A DNA stretch of 50,408 nucleotides from positions 1-50,408 of the forward strand of contig JAFLBZ010000033.1 of the NCBI GenBank assembly GCA_017303715.1. The letters are read 5' to 3'. Numbering within the stretch: the stretch's first letter is position 1; every line of letters starts with the position of its first letter. Source of the DNA: Rhodothermia bacterium. Its GTDB lineage: Bacteria; Bacteroidota; Rhodothermia; Rhodothermales; UBA2364. This document shows positions 43,538 to 50,408 of this stretch, piece after piece. Both the position numbers and the translations under genes were made by a program. The notes below the pieces were generated by a model that worked only from the letters and a program-made list of their open reading frames with translations, was not told the origin of the DNA and did not search any database.

Positions 43538-44584
43538 ATGTTAACCCATAAAATTGATCCACCTCAACCACGCAGACCGCTCATAAAAGACCTTCGGAGA
43601 ACGCTTCGCTTGGGTTTATTTTTCTTTGCGACTTCAATTTTGGTACGCCTTTTCTTTTTTGTACCCTTTGCCGTTTCTTCCTCCTCGATGGCATATAGCC
43701 TGCTCAAAGGCGATTATATTTTGGTCTCCAAGATTGCTTATGGGTCTCGAATGCCGCTTTCTGTCACGATTCCATTTACGGACTGGGTGATCAAAGAAGA
43801 CTTTTTCCCCTATCTACGATTTTCAGGTTTGGGACAAATACAGCGAAACGACATCATTGTTTTTAATTTTCCACCAGAAAATCGCGCAACCGACCTAAAA
43901 ACGCCTTATGTAAAGCGGGTTCTGGGCATGCCGAACGACTCGCTACGCATCAAGGCGAAAGACCTCTACATCAATGGCAAACTTCTCCCCTTGACCCCAT
44001 TACAAGCCCAAGACTGGCTTGTGACATTAGTGGATGAAGACACCGTGATTCCGCCCGCACGAATCGAAGCATTAGACCTTACTGTTCGCTACCGAACCGC
44101 TTCAAACGCTATCTTGGTTTCTGCCTCGGTGGCAGCCATAGAAGTTTTGAGAGAACTGCCCTATGTCACCTCCGTAGCGCCCTACGTCCGAGAATCCATC
44201 TCCGACAAATTGTTTCCATCTGGGCTTGGTTTTGCTCAAGACAACTACGGCCCCATCTATATCCCGAAAAAAGGCGAAACCATAGCCATTACCCCAAAAA
44301 ACTGGCCCATGTACAGCGCCATTCTTTCACACTTTGAAGGTCTTGAAGCGGTTACGTGGAAAGACGAAACATTGTGGATTGCAGGAAAAAGGGTTTCTCG
44401 ATATACCTTTCGGCAAAATTATTATTTTGTCTTAGGCGATAACCGTGATGCGTCTTCCGATAGTAAGTTTTGGGGCTTTGTTCCCGAAGATCACATTATT
44501 GGAAAAGCAACGCGCATTTTGTTTTCGTCAGATTCGCAAATAGGAATCCCAAGAATGGAGCGTATCTTCCAAGCAATTGAGTAA
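43538..44584 (+). CDS. lepB: Signal peptidase I (first of two)
   Basis: The protein has 348 residues from the ATG at 43538; the ATG at 43457 would add 27 residues without family similarity. One N-terminal membrane helix (about 25-45) leads to the catalytic region. The nucleophile is Ser50 in AVSSSSMAYSLLKGDY, where the usual proline before the serines is absent. The general base is Lys126 in [37 protein letters not shown] near the end is the conserved box E. A large insertion between the Lys motif and box E, with FPSGLGFAQDNYGPIYIPKKGET, is common in Bacteroidota enzymes. It cleaves signal peptides on the periplasmic face. The second lepB starts 76 bases later. Confidence 0.93.
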   Translation: MLTHKIDPPQPRRPLIKDLRRTLRLGLFFFATSILVRLFFFVPFAVSSSSMAYSLLKGDYILVSKIAYGSRMPLSVTIPFTDWVIKEDFFPYLRFSGLGQIQRNDIIVFNFPPENRATDLKTPYVKRVLGMPNDSLRIKAKDLYINGKLLPLTPLQAQDWLVTLVDEDTVIPPARIEALDLTVRYRTASNAILVSASVAAIEVLRELPYVTSVAPYVRESISDKLFPSGLGFAQDNYGPIYIPKKGETIAITPKNWPMYSAILSHFEGLEAVTWKDETLWIAGKRVSRYTFRQNYYFVLGDNRDASSDSKFWGFVPEDHIIGKATRILFSSDSQIGIPRMERIFQAIE

Positions 44585-44660
44585 CCGGACGTGCAACATT
44601 TTTTTGGAATTGCGTAATCCAGAAAAGTTTGTTCTACATCCATAAATCTTCTTCTCCCCG

Positions 44661-45698
44661 ATGTCAACCCCAAATAAAACCCAAGCTCCGACCATCTCAC
44701 GGCGCCAACAGCGCGAGAAGGACAAAAAACAGCCTAAAAAAACTGTCCTACGAGAGTGGTTAGAGACCATAGTATTCGCAGTTACCTTTGTGGTCATTTT
44801 CCGAAACATGCTTTTCGGTTTCTTTGTCGTTCCAACCCCATCTATGGAGGGCGAGGTCATGGCTGGCGAGTATATTGTATCTTCAAATTTGCATTATGGA
44901 CCACGATTGCCCATGACGCTGGGCATACCCTTAATCAACATCCCGATAAAAGCCCTCCAATTCCCTTACTACCGTCTGCCCGGCTTTAGTAGTATCAAAC
45001 GGGGTGATGTGGTCATTTTTAATCTACCACCCGAAGAAAACGTGGTGGACTACAAAACGCCCTATCTAAAACGCTTAATTGGGATGCCCGGAGATTCACT
45101 CCAAATCATCAATAAACAAGTATTCATCAACAAAAAAAAGCTCAACCAACCACTTAACATGCAGCAAAAGTGGACCATCAACTATCAGGATGGGAACCGC
45201 ACCACATTAGAAGATGATCTAACTTGGAACGATGCCCAAAAGATGATCCAAGCGGGGTACATCAACTCCGTAACACCAGCAATCTACGAAAAAGAAGTGG
45301 CCATGCCGAACGTCATGTTCCCGAAAGGCAATAATTGGAACCCACATCAATTCGGCCCCGTTTGGATTCCCAAAGCCGGAAGTACCATTACCCTAACGGA
45401 TCAGAACTGGCTCATGTTCTATCGGGTTATTACGAAATACGAAGGGCATACGTTAACATACTTGGGCAACAACCAATTCGAGATTGATGGCCAAAAAACC
45501 AATCGCTATACCTTCAAAATGAATTATTATTGGATGATGGGCGATAACCGAGACAACTCCGAAGACAGTCGTTTTTGGGGCTTTGTTCCGGAAGACCATA
45601 TTGTGGCGAAAGCTATTTTTGTCTTGTTTTCTTGGGACTTAGAAAAAGGAAGGCCACGTTTTGATCACTTTTTCAGGATCATCAAAAACGAGCTTTAA
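44661..45698 (+). CDS. lepB: Signal peptidase I (second of two)
   Basis: This 345-residue paralogue of the preceding peptidase has a basic N-terminal segment, one membrane helix (about 35-55), nucleophile Ser61 in [16 protein letters not shown] (canonical PxPSM) and general base Lys137 in [13 protein letters not shown]. Box E is [22 protein letters not shown]. Motifs fit the consensus better than in the first copy. The insertion between Lys and box E is present but diverged ([22 protein letters not shown]). The two copies may handle different substrates, for example ordinary Sec clients and lipid-rich or T9SS precursors; that is a guess. Its TAA overlaps the stop of the convergent adenylate-forming enzyme gene in TTAA. 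Confidence 0.95.
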   Translation: MSTPNKTQAPTISRRQQREKDKKQPKKTVLREWLETIVFAVTFVVIFRNMLFGFFVVPTPSMEGEVMAGEYIVSSNLHYGPRLPMTLGIPLINIPIKALQFPYYRLPGFSSIKRGDVVIFNLPPEENVVDYKTPYLKRLIGMPGDSLQIINKQVFINKKKLNQPLNMQQKWTINYQDGNRTTLEDDLTWNDAQKMIQAGYINSVTPAIYEKEVAMPNVMFPKGNNWNPHQFGPVWIPKAGSTITLTDQNWLMFYRVITKYEGHTLTYLGNNQFEIDGQKTNRYTFKMNYYWMMGDNRDNSEDSRFWGFVPEDHIVAKAIFVLFSWDLEKGRPRFDHFFRIIKNEL

Positions 45699-47065
45699 GA
45701 GGCTAATGTAGTAAAGGCCGAAATAAAGGGCAAGGGCTTCTGTTCTTGCCCTAATTGTCTATCAGCGATAAGCGTAATGGGTAGATCGCCAAATATTTTC
45801 TTGAGGTTAACCACCAAATCAGCAGTCACAACCGACTTGTCTCCCCTCCAACGAACCGTCAGTTCTATACTTTTATCAAGCTGTTGATAAAGCGAGAAGG
45901 CCACGATAGGCCAATAACGCAAGACTTTTGCGACATCCGCCTCATTGACCCTTGCACCGTTTTTGTGGAAAAGCGGAACTGGCTTTCGACCACTTAAGCC
46001 CACAAGTCGTGGTAAATGAACGCCACAAGAACACACACCATGAAAAAATTGGACATGATCTCCCGTCCGGTAACGCAATAAGGGTAAAAAATCATTTCCT
46101 CCACCTGTTACTGTAACCTCGCCCCAAGCACCATCGGCCACATGAAAACCATTTTCGTCCAAAACCTCAACATAGAGATCAGGCATAAAAACATGAAACC
46201 CTGCTCCTTTGGGGCAGGCAAAGGCTATTGGGCCAGTTTCGTTCATGGCATAAAAATCTACGACGGGGCACAAAAACCGTGTTTCGAGGGCTTCTTTCAA
46301 GGACTCTGGCAGCTTTAGGGCTGTGGACGCCAGAGCGACCGGCGTAAGCGGCAGGTCTAACCGCAACAACTCGGCAAAAGAGATGGGATCTCCCGTCAAA
46401 ACAGGAGGGTTATACTTGGTTAGAAAAAGGTCACGGTCGGATTCGTTGCGCCAAGCATTTTTATGCAAATTGACTTTGAGATGAATGCTGTTGCCCCACG
46501 TACTAAGCAAGGCCCCATAGATAACCGTATGGTGTTGGGCGCAAATTAGCATATTCCCAACTTCTCCGGCTTTAAAATCTGGCTTTACACCGTGTTGTTC
46601 AAAACAAAATTGAAGTGCTACTTGGTAAAGGGCGGCGGCATAGGGCGTTTTGGGAATTAATAAGGGATGACCAGTGGTTCCTGAACTTCCATAGATCATC
46701 ATTTGGTTATACGGAACATCCTCTGCCACCCAATTCGATAGGTCATTAACCAAGTCTGATCGGTTAGCAGTTGGTAACTCAGACCAATGTTCTTGCGGAA
46801 GAAACCCAATCGGAATCCGTTGTCGAAATGCGCTCGAAACCAGTCTTTTTCTCCACAACCAAGGCCACAACCAATTTGGGGGTGTTTTGTGAGAGCCGTG
46901 TAAATTCTCCCGTAGAGAATCTTTAAACAGCGTCAATCGTGCATGATCGGCAACTTCTAAGCGGTCTGAACAAGAAAAATTCCATACAGGCGCGCAAGCA
47001 TCAGCAAGCACATCCGTCAAGCTCTTTTGCAAAAAATCGTCAGCCACCGGAGTCTTTACAGTCAT
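45695..47065 (-). CDS. CapK/PaaK-like adenylate-forming enzyme
   Basis: The protein has 457 residues from the ATG at 47065; a TTG at 47134 would extend it by 23 residues. It has the AMP-binding fold: the phosphate-binding loop [18 protein letters not shown] near residue 123, an [15 protein letters not shown] adenine-contact motif, and [13 protein letters not shown] before a shortened C-terminal domain. Phenylacetate-CoA ligase and CapK-type proteins share this pattern. Substrate is unknown; there are no phenylacetate genes nearby. [16 protein letters not shown] contains two cysteines often seen in this branch. It follows the T9SS subtilase on the same strand with a 76-base gap. Activation of an aromatic or surface-polymer acid is possible. 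Confidence 0.85.
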   Translation of the reverse strand: MTVKTPVADDFLQKSLTDVLADACAPVWNFSCSDRLEVADHARLTLFKDSLRENLHGSHKTPPNWLWPWLWRKRLVSSAFRQRIPIGFLPQEHWSELPTANRSDLVNDLSNWVAEDVPYNQMMIYGSSGTTGHPLLIPKTPYAAALYQVALQFCFEQHGVKPDFKAGEVGNMLICAQHHTVIYGALLSTWGNSIHLKVNLHKNAWRNESDRDLFLTKYNPPVLTGDPISFAELLRLDLPLTPVALASTALKLPESLKEALETRFLCPVVDFYAMNETGPIAFACPKGAGFHVFMPDLYVEVLDENGFHVADGAWGEVTVTGGGNDFLPLLRYRTGDHVQFFHGVCSCGVHLPRLVGLSGRKPVPLFHKNGARVNEADVAKVLRYWPIVAFSLYQQLDKSIELTVRWRGDKSVVTADLVVNLKKIFGDLPITLIADRQLGQEQKPLPFISAFTTLAS

Positions 47066-47141
47066 ATTGTGGGTTTGTTCGAGGTTATCGTAAACGGCAA
47101 AAGAAGCCCTCCAATGTCTCCCCTTTACCCACAAATTAGGG

Positions 47142-48926
47142 TTATTTGAGCAAATTAACCGATCTTACTTGGGATTGCGTGGCGCTATTTGCGCGAATAA
47201 AGTAAAGGCCATTCGCAAGTCCCGTTGCATCAAAAGTAAACACCTTTGTTTCTTGCGCAGTCAGAGTTCCTTTATAGAAAGTGGTCACCTTTCGCCCCAA
47301 AACATCATAAACGGCCACCTCTACGTATTCGCTCTGGTTTGTGGTGAGTGTGAAACGGGTACTGGGGTTAAATGGATTCGGATAGGGTGGCGTAAGTACA
47401 AATCCCTTTGGCTGTTCTTCAGCCTCCGTCGAGACCAAAATGGCTTTGTTCACCGCAGACAACGCATCAATCCTGCCGTAACCAAAGGTTGGATTGGGAA
47501 CTTGTGTTCCGGGAACACCTCCACATGCTTCATTGGCAACAAGCGTTGTTGCGGAATCTTTTATGATTTGCTCAATTTCATCTACTTTTCCAGCAAGTTT
47601 AGGATTAGCAGAAATCATGAGTGCCACCAACCCAACCACATGCGGCGCGGCCATACTGGTTCCACTAAAAGCGGCATATCCTCCATTTCGGATGCTTGAA
47701 CGCACATTGTGTCCGGGAGCGGCAATGTTCGGCTTCATACGGCTGCTCCCGTCTATTGTCACCACACCACGTGAACTAAAGGATGCCGCTTCGTCATTTA
47801 TATTGGTGGCCGCGACACTGAAGGCTTTTTCAAAAATCGCTGGTCCATATTTTACCGTACTACATGATGGCCCCGAATTTCCGGCGGAGACCACCACTAC
47901 CACCCCAGAACTACGGAGATTGTTTATAGCGGTCTCAAAAGGAATAAGTTCTGAAAGCGTGGGACAACCTTCTTCGGGAGCACAGTACCATGAGTTATTG
48001 ATCACATGAGGTGCTTTTGCCGGATCAGGATTTTGGCCATTAACATCCGTTGGGGCAAGCATCCACTGGAAACACGCCAAGTACGAGGACGGCGCGCCCC
48101 AGCCGCGTTCCATGTTCCGACAAGCCACCCACTTGGCTTCCGGCGCCATACCAATAATATTTTCACCATCCAAACCAACCATAGTCCCCATTGTATGCGT
48201 ACCGTGATTGTCGTCATCACAAGGCACTTTAATATCTAAACCACAAGGATTGGCTCCTGTCGGGTTAAGCGGGCTATTTTGCTTTACGCCATCGTACCAA
48301 TTGTAATTATGCACCACATTCGCACCATCCCAGCCTCGGTATTGGCTTTTAATCGCAGGATGATCCCACATAAACCCCGTATCCAATCCCCCAACTACGG
48401 CGCCCTTTCCTTTAATCCCCAATGTCCAAACTTTGTCTGCTTGGGTCTTAGAAATGCCCCATTCTATGCCCGAAGGCGGGGAAATCGGCTCCATCCGAAT
48501 TTTCACCATACGAATCCCTGCACGATTACTGGTTATTTTTGCCACTCCTACATACGTTGAGAGATGCAATAACTGTTCTTGGCTCACGGTGGCGGACACC
48601 GCATTTACGATCCAAAAAGAGGTAAAAGAAATCTCTTGGTGGGCAAGCCATGTACGAATAGGCTGTTGACGTTGATCCGCATCGAGCCGTAACCGTGCAT
48701 ATGCCATTTCCGCCTTCAGATGCTTGCTGGGCAACACGTTTAAGTCCGATAAATCAAGTTTTGAATCCAAATGGATCAAGACCTCCGCCAAGCCATCTTC
48801 TTGCACGTCCAACCAAGCAGCGTCTGAAATCTTTGCATGGGGAGATTGACCAAAAAGCGCAGGGACAGTAAACAACAAAAGTGCAAATATTCGCACGGCT
48901 TGGGTTCTAATTTGGTTCAAATACAT
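47142..48926 (-). CDS. T9SS-secreted subtilisin-like serine protease (S8 family)
   Basis: This 594-residue exported protease has a signal peptide (about 1-26, FALLLFTVPALFGQ) and an inhibitor-like propeptide (about 30-140). The S8 catalytic domain has Asp182 (GGLDTGFMWDHP), His241 (DDNHGTHTMGT), oxyanion Asn311 (VINNSW) and Ser424 (FSGTSMAAPHV). Cysteines in the domain may form disulfides. The last ~85 residues are a T9SS sorting domain (PPYPNPFNPSTRFTL to VRSVNLLK). It should degrade proteins outside the cell or on its surface. All catalytic residues are present and lengths are normal. The start codon is the only ATG before the signal sequence. Confidence 0.95.
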   Translation of the reverse strand: MYLNQIRTQAVRIFALLLFTVPALFGQSPHAKISDAAWLDVQEDGLAEVLIHLDSKLDLSDLNVLPSKHLKAEMAYARLRLDADQRQQPIRTWLAHQEISFTSFWIVNAVSATVSQEQLLHLSTYVGVAKITSNRAGIRMVKIRMEPISPPSGIEWGISKTQADKVWTLGIKGKGAVVGGLDTGFMWDHPAIKSQYRGWDGANVVHNYNWYDGVKQNSPLNPTGANPCGLDIKVPCDDDNHGTHTMGTMVGLDGENIIGMAPEAKWVACRNMERGWGAPSSYLACFQWMLAPTDVNGQNPDPAKAPHVINNSWYCAPEEGCPTLSELIPFETAINNLRSSGVVVVVSAGNSGPSCSTVKYGPAIFEKAFSVAATNINDEAASFSSRGVVTIDGSSRMKPNIAAPGHNVRSSIRNGGYAAFSGTSMAAPHVVGLVALMISANPKLAGKVDEIEQIIKDSATTLVANEACGGVPGTQVPNPTFGYGRIDALSAVNKAILVSTEAEEQPKGFVLTPPYPNPFNPSTRFTLTTNQSEYVEVAVYDVLGRKVTTFYKGTLTAQETKVFTFDATGLANGLYFIRANSATQSQVRSVNLLK

Positions 48927-49190
48927 AAATTAATCAGAGAAAGTTTTAAAGTTTGCCGCATCGGAGTGTCAGAAAGTAAAGGTCAAAAACGAAAATGTTG
49001 CGGTGCAGAGATCACACTTTTGCAAATTTCCAGCCAAGTTTTTGTTAATTAAGCCCTTGTTGATGAAGTAAGCATGAAGCACAATTCATTCATCGTCTTT
49101 TGAATTTGTTTTACAGTTCTTCATTGGCCTATCTTACATATATATCAACCCCCATAAGACCAGCAGTCTATTTTTCGTAATCCTTCACCG

Positions 49191-49892
49191 ATGGGCCAAT
49201 GTACCAAAAGTTATATGGCTTGTCCAAAAAACGTGAATTTTATGGTATTATCCCGAATTTTGTCTGCTCTTAGTTTGGTTGTGTTGGTGGCAAATGCAAG
49301 CGTTGGAAGTGCATCTGCCGCTGTTGTCGAAACAAGTCGTTCAGTTGAAAGATTGGTAATGGAAATGCCCGGCCCTAAACCGATGCCGATCTCTCGTGCC
49401 AAGGCCATGCTTCGTGCAATGCCTGATAAATGGCGCGGCGTTCCGTATCGCTTTGGGGGAACTTCCCGGCGTGGCATAGACTGCTCGGCTTTCGTACAAC
49501 AAGTGGTGCAAGATGTTTTTGACGTTGCAGTCCCACGCAATACAAGTGGACAATCAGGAGCAGGTGAACGTGTTTCCAGAAGCCAACTACAACCCGGCGA
49601 TCTGATTCTTTTTTCCTCCCGCTACAGCAGCAGTGGCCGCCATGTGGGTATTTATGTGGGCGATAACGAATTCCTTCACATTTCTTCCACCCGCAACCGT
49701 GTGGTTATTGCCAACTTAGACAGCTACGGCAATTCTCCCGGCCTTCGTTTTTCACAAGCACGCCGCGTGGTGAAACTGGATGCCGATGAACCTAACTTTG
49801 AATTGCCAGAAGATACCAACCCATTCACACTCCCGATGATTGCTACCAAAACCATGCAACGGGTCGTGCTCGCAGGAAATACTGCTTTCTAA
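49191..49892 (+). CDS. NlpC/P60 (C40) family cell-wall peptidase
   Basis: This protein of up to 233 residues has an N-terminal signal-like segment. Starting at Met18 (49242) would give a compact signal peptide ending SVGSASA, so the true start may be 49242. The NlpC/P60 domain (about 80-190) holds Cys98 in GIDCSAFVQQVV, His151 in GRHVGIYVGD and His163 in FLHIS, the catalytic triad. It should cut D-glutamyl-diaminopimelate bonds in peptidoglycan stem peptides. It has no SH3 or LysM domain. It stands alone, with a strong terminator after it. Confidence 0.92.
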   Translation: MGQCTKSYMACPKNVNFMVLSRILSALSLVVLVANASVGSASAAVVETSRSVERLVMEMPGPKPMPISRAKAMLRAMPDKWRGVPYRFGGTSRRGIDCSAFVQQVVQDVFDVAVPRNTSGQSGAGERVSRSQLQPGDLILFSSRYSSSGRHVGIYVGDNEFLHISSTRNRVVIANLDSYGNSPGLRFSQARRVVKLDADEPNFELPEDTNPFTLPMIATKTMQRVVLAGNTAF

Positions 49893-49919
49893 ATATTTAG
49901 ATTTTTTAGACGCTGGAAG

Positions 49920-49953
49920 AGATCGTTCATCTGTAGATGGGCGATCTTTTTTT
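49920..49953 (+). terminator. Strong Rho-independent terminator after the C40 peptidase gene
   Basis: AGATCG (49920-49925) and CGATCT (49942-49947) with inner CATCT/AGATG and two wobble pairs form a 13-bp stem, followed by seven T residues. It is 28 bases after the stop codon. Confidence 0.9.
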
Positions 49954-50033
49954 GTCTAAAGACTGTAACTTATTTAGGCCAGATAGTGTGTTGTGCCCAA
50001 GGTGGAGCATCTTAGCTTTTTGTGTAAATGCCG

Positions 50034-50062
50034 TTGACAATTCAAGGGCAAATCCTTATCCT
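50034..50062 (+). promoter_or_regulatory. Canonical sigma70-like promoter before the Rpn-type gene
   Basis: TTGACA (50034-50039) and TATCCT (50057-50062) are separated by 17 bases, the optimal spacing for a proteobacterial-type sigma70 promoter. Bacteroidota promoters normally use TAnnTTTG, so this differs from the expected local pattern. The Rpn-type gene starts about 88 bases downstream. Confidence 0.4.
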
Positions 50063-50149
50063 ACCCATATGCTTACGCGATACCCAAATACAAACAACGT
50101 CCGCAAATACCATTCACAACACATCGTCCAAAAATAAAAAGCTGTAAAA

Positions 50150-50408
50150 ATGGCCGTCACAGAAAGATATATTAATCCCTTTACGGATTTTGGATTCAAA
50201 AAACTGTTCGGAACGGAACTGAATAAAGACTTATTAATTGATTTCCTGAATGAGGTTATTCTGCCCAAACAAAAGAAAATTGCCGATCTAAAATATAGCA
50301 ATAATGAACATATTGGACAAACTGCTTTAGACCGAAAGGCAATTTTTGACCTGTATTGTATCAGTTCGTTTGGTGAACGATTTATTGTTGAAATGCAAAA
50401 AGCCAAAC
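50150..50408 (+). CDS. Rpn family recombination-promoting nuclease/putative transposase, N-terminal part
   Basis: The gene begins with the ATG at 50150 and runs off the window end after 86 codons. The N-terminus YINPFTDFGFKKLFG is a hallmark of Rpn/PD-(D/E)XK transposase-related nucleases. The nuclease core motif is visible: Asp in DRKAIFDLYC followed by FIVEMQKAK, the D...ExQ/K active-site pattern. Known members cut DNA and promote RecA-independent recombination, and often occur in many copies per genome. The other end of the window holds the C-terminus of the same family. Length and C-terminus of this copy cannot be seen. Confidence 0.85.
   Translation, partial: MAVTERYINPFTDFGFKKLFGTELNKDLLIDFLNEVILPKQKKIADLKYSNNEHIGQTALDRKAIFDLYCISSFGERFIVEMQKAK

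Noticed and set aside
49937-50137. 66-residue ORF between the C40 peptidase terminator and the Rpn gene
   Set aside because: It begins inside the terminator T run and has no coding-like features.
1-50408. tRNA, rRNA, prophage or defence island
   Set aside because: No cloverleaf, rRNA, structural phage, restriction, CRISPR or toxin-antitoxin genes could be recognised on reading; the two Rpn fragments at the ends are the only mobile-element signals.

Overview
The window reads as chromosomal DNA of a Bacteroidota-lineage bacterium, most likely from the Rhodothermota side (Rhodothermales or relatives). Three secreted proteins end in type IX secretion (T9SS) C-terminal sorting domains with a YPNPF or YPNPFNPST motif. 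Lineage-typical families are present (DUF4293, DUF4249, GWxTD, choice-of-anchor B, DUF971). SecA carries the large insertion and the zinc-finger-free tail known from Bacteroidota. Base composition is balanced to slightly AT-rich by eye, and Shine-Dalgarno sequences are mostly weak. I saw no rRNA, tRNA, CRISPR array, intact insertion sequence or prophage.

Layout. 1-424: C-terminal part of a PD-(D/E)XK (Rpn-type) nuclease/transposase. 543-6700 (minus): glutamate synthase operon gltB-gltD with a terminator. 7138-9018: HupE/UreJ membrane protein, convergent with a beta-carbonic anhydrase/GNAT pair. 9175-10292: degenerate receiver protein followed by an OmpR/PhoB-type response regulator, with no kinase beside them. 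10433-15578 (minus): PhoD-like phosphatase, a 1066-residue T9SS surface protein and a small secreted orphan. 15784-18934: two RlpA-like double-psi beta-barrel/SPOR proteins. 19075-24202 (minus): glycosyltransferase, GWxTD protein, UbiA-like membrane protein, and a muramidase with two peptidoglycan-binding repeats. 24433-29131 (minus): a tight three-gene unit of PolX/PHP-like protein, penicillin-acylase-like protein and BadF/GlcNAc-kinase-like protein. 29396-34670 (plus): GT2, CtpA-type protease, isocitrate/isopropylmalate dehydrogenase, DUF4293 and an EamA transporter. 34708-36642 (minus): CPA2 antiporter. 36844-39787: choice-of-anchor B T9SS protein, DUF971, DUF4249. 39955-45698: secA and two signal peptidases I in tandem. 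45695-48926 (minus): T9SS subtilase and a CapK/PaaK-like adenylate-forming enzyme. 49191-49892: NlpC/P60 peptidase. 50150-end: N-terminus of a second Rpn-type nuclease.

Themes. Several genes concern the envelope: export (secA, two lepB, T9SS clients) and peptidoglycan turnover (two RlpA-like proteins, muramidase, C40 peptidase, CtpA, GlcNAc-kinase-like). The rest is housekeeping (GOGAT, carbonic anhydrase, dehydrogenase, antiporter).

Most unusual are proteins that keep a family fold but appear to have lost its catalytic residues. The PolX homologue lacks all three polymerase aspartates but keeps its PHP metal site. The adjacent penicillin-acylase homologue lacks the N-terminal nucleophile serine. 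A receiver protein has Glu in place of the phospho-acceptor Asp. At the DNA level the notable items are a promoter region with two pairs of 21-bp-spaced direct repeats ahead of the large surface protein, mutually exclusive hairpins in the leader of the second rlpA, and a 20-bp tandem duplication supplying the stop codons of two convergent genes. Both ends of the window lie inside Rpn-family genes, consistent with a contig broken at a dispersed repeat.
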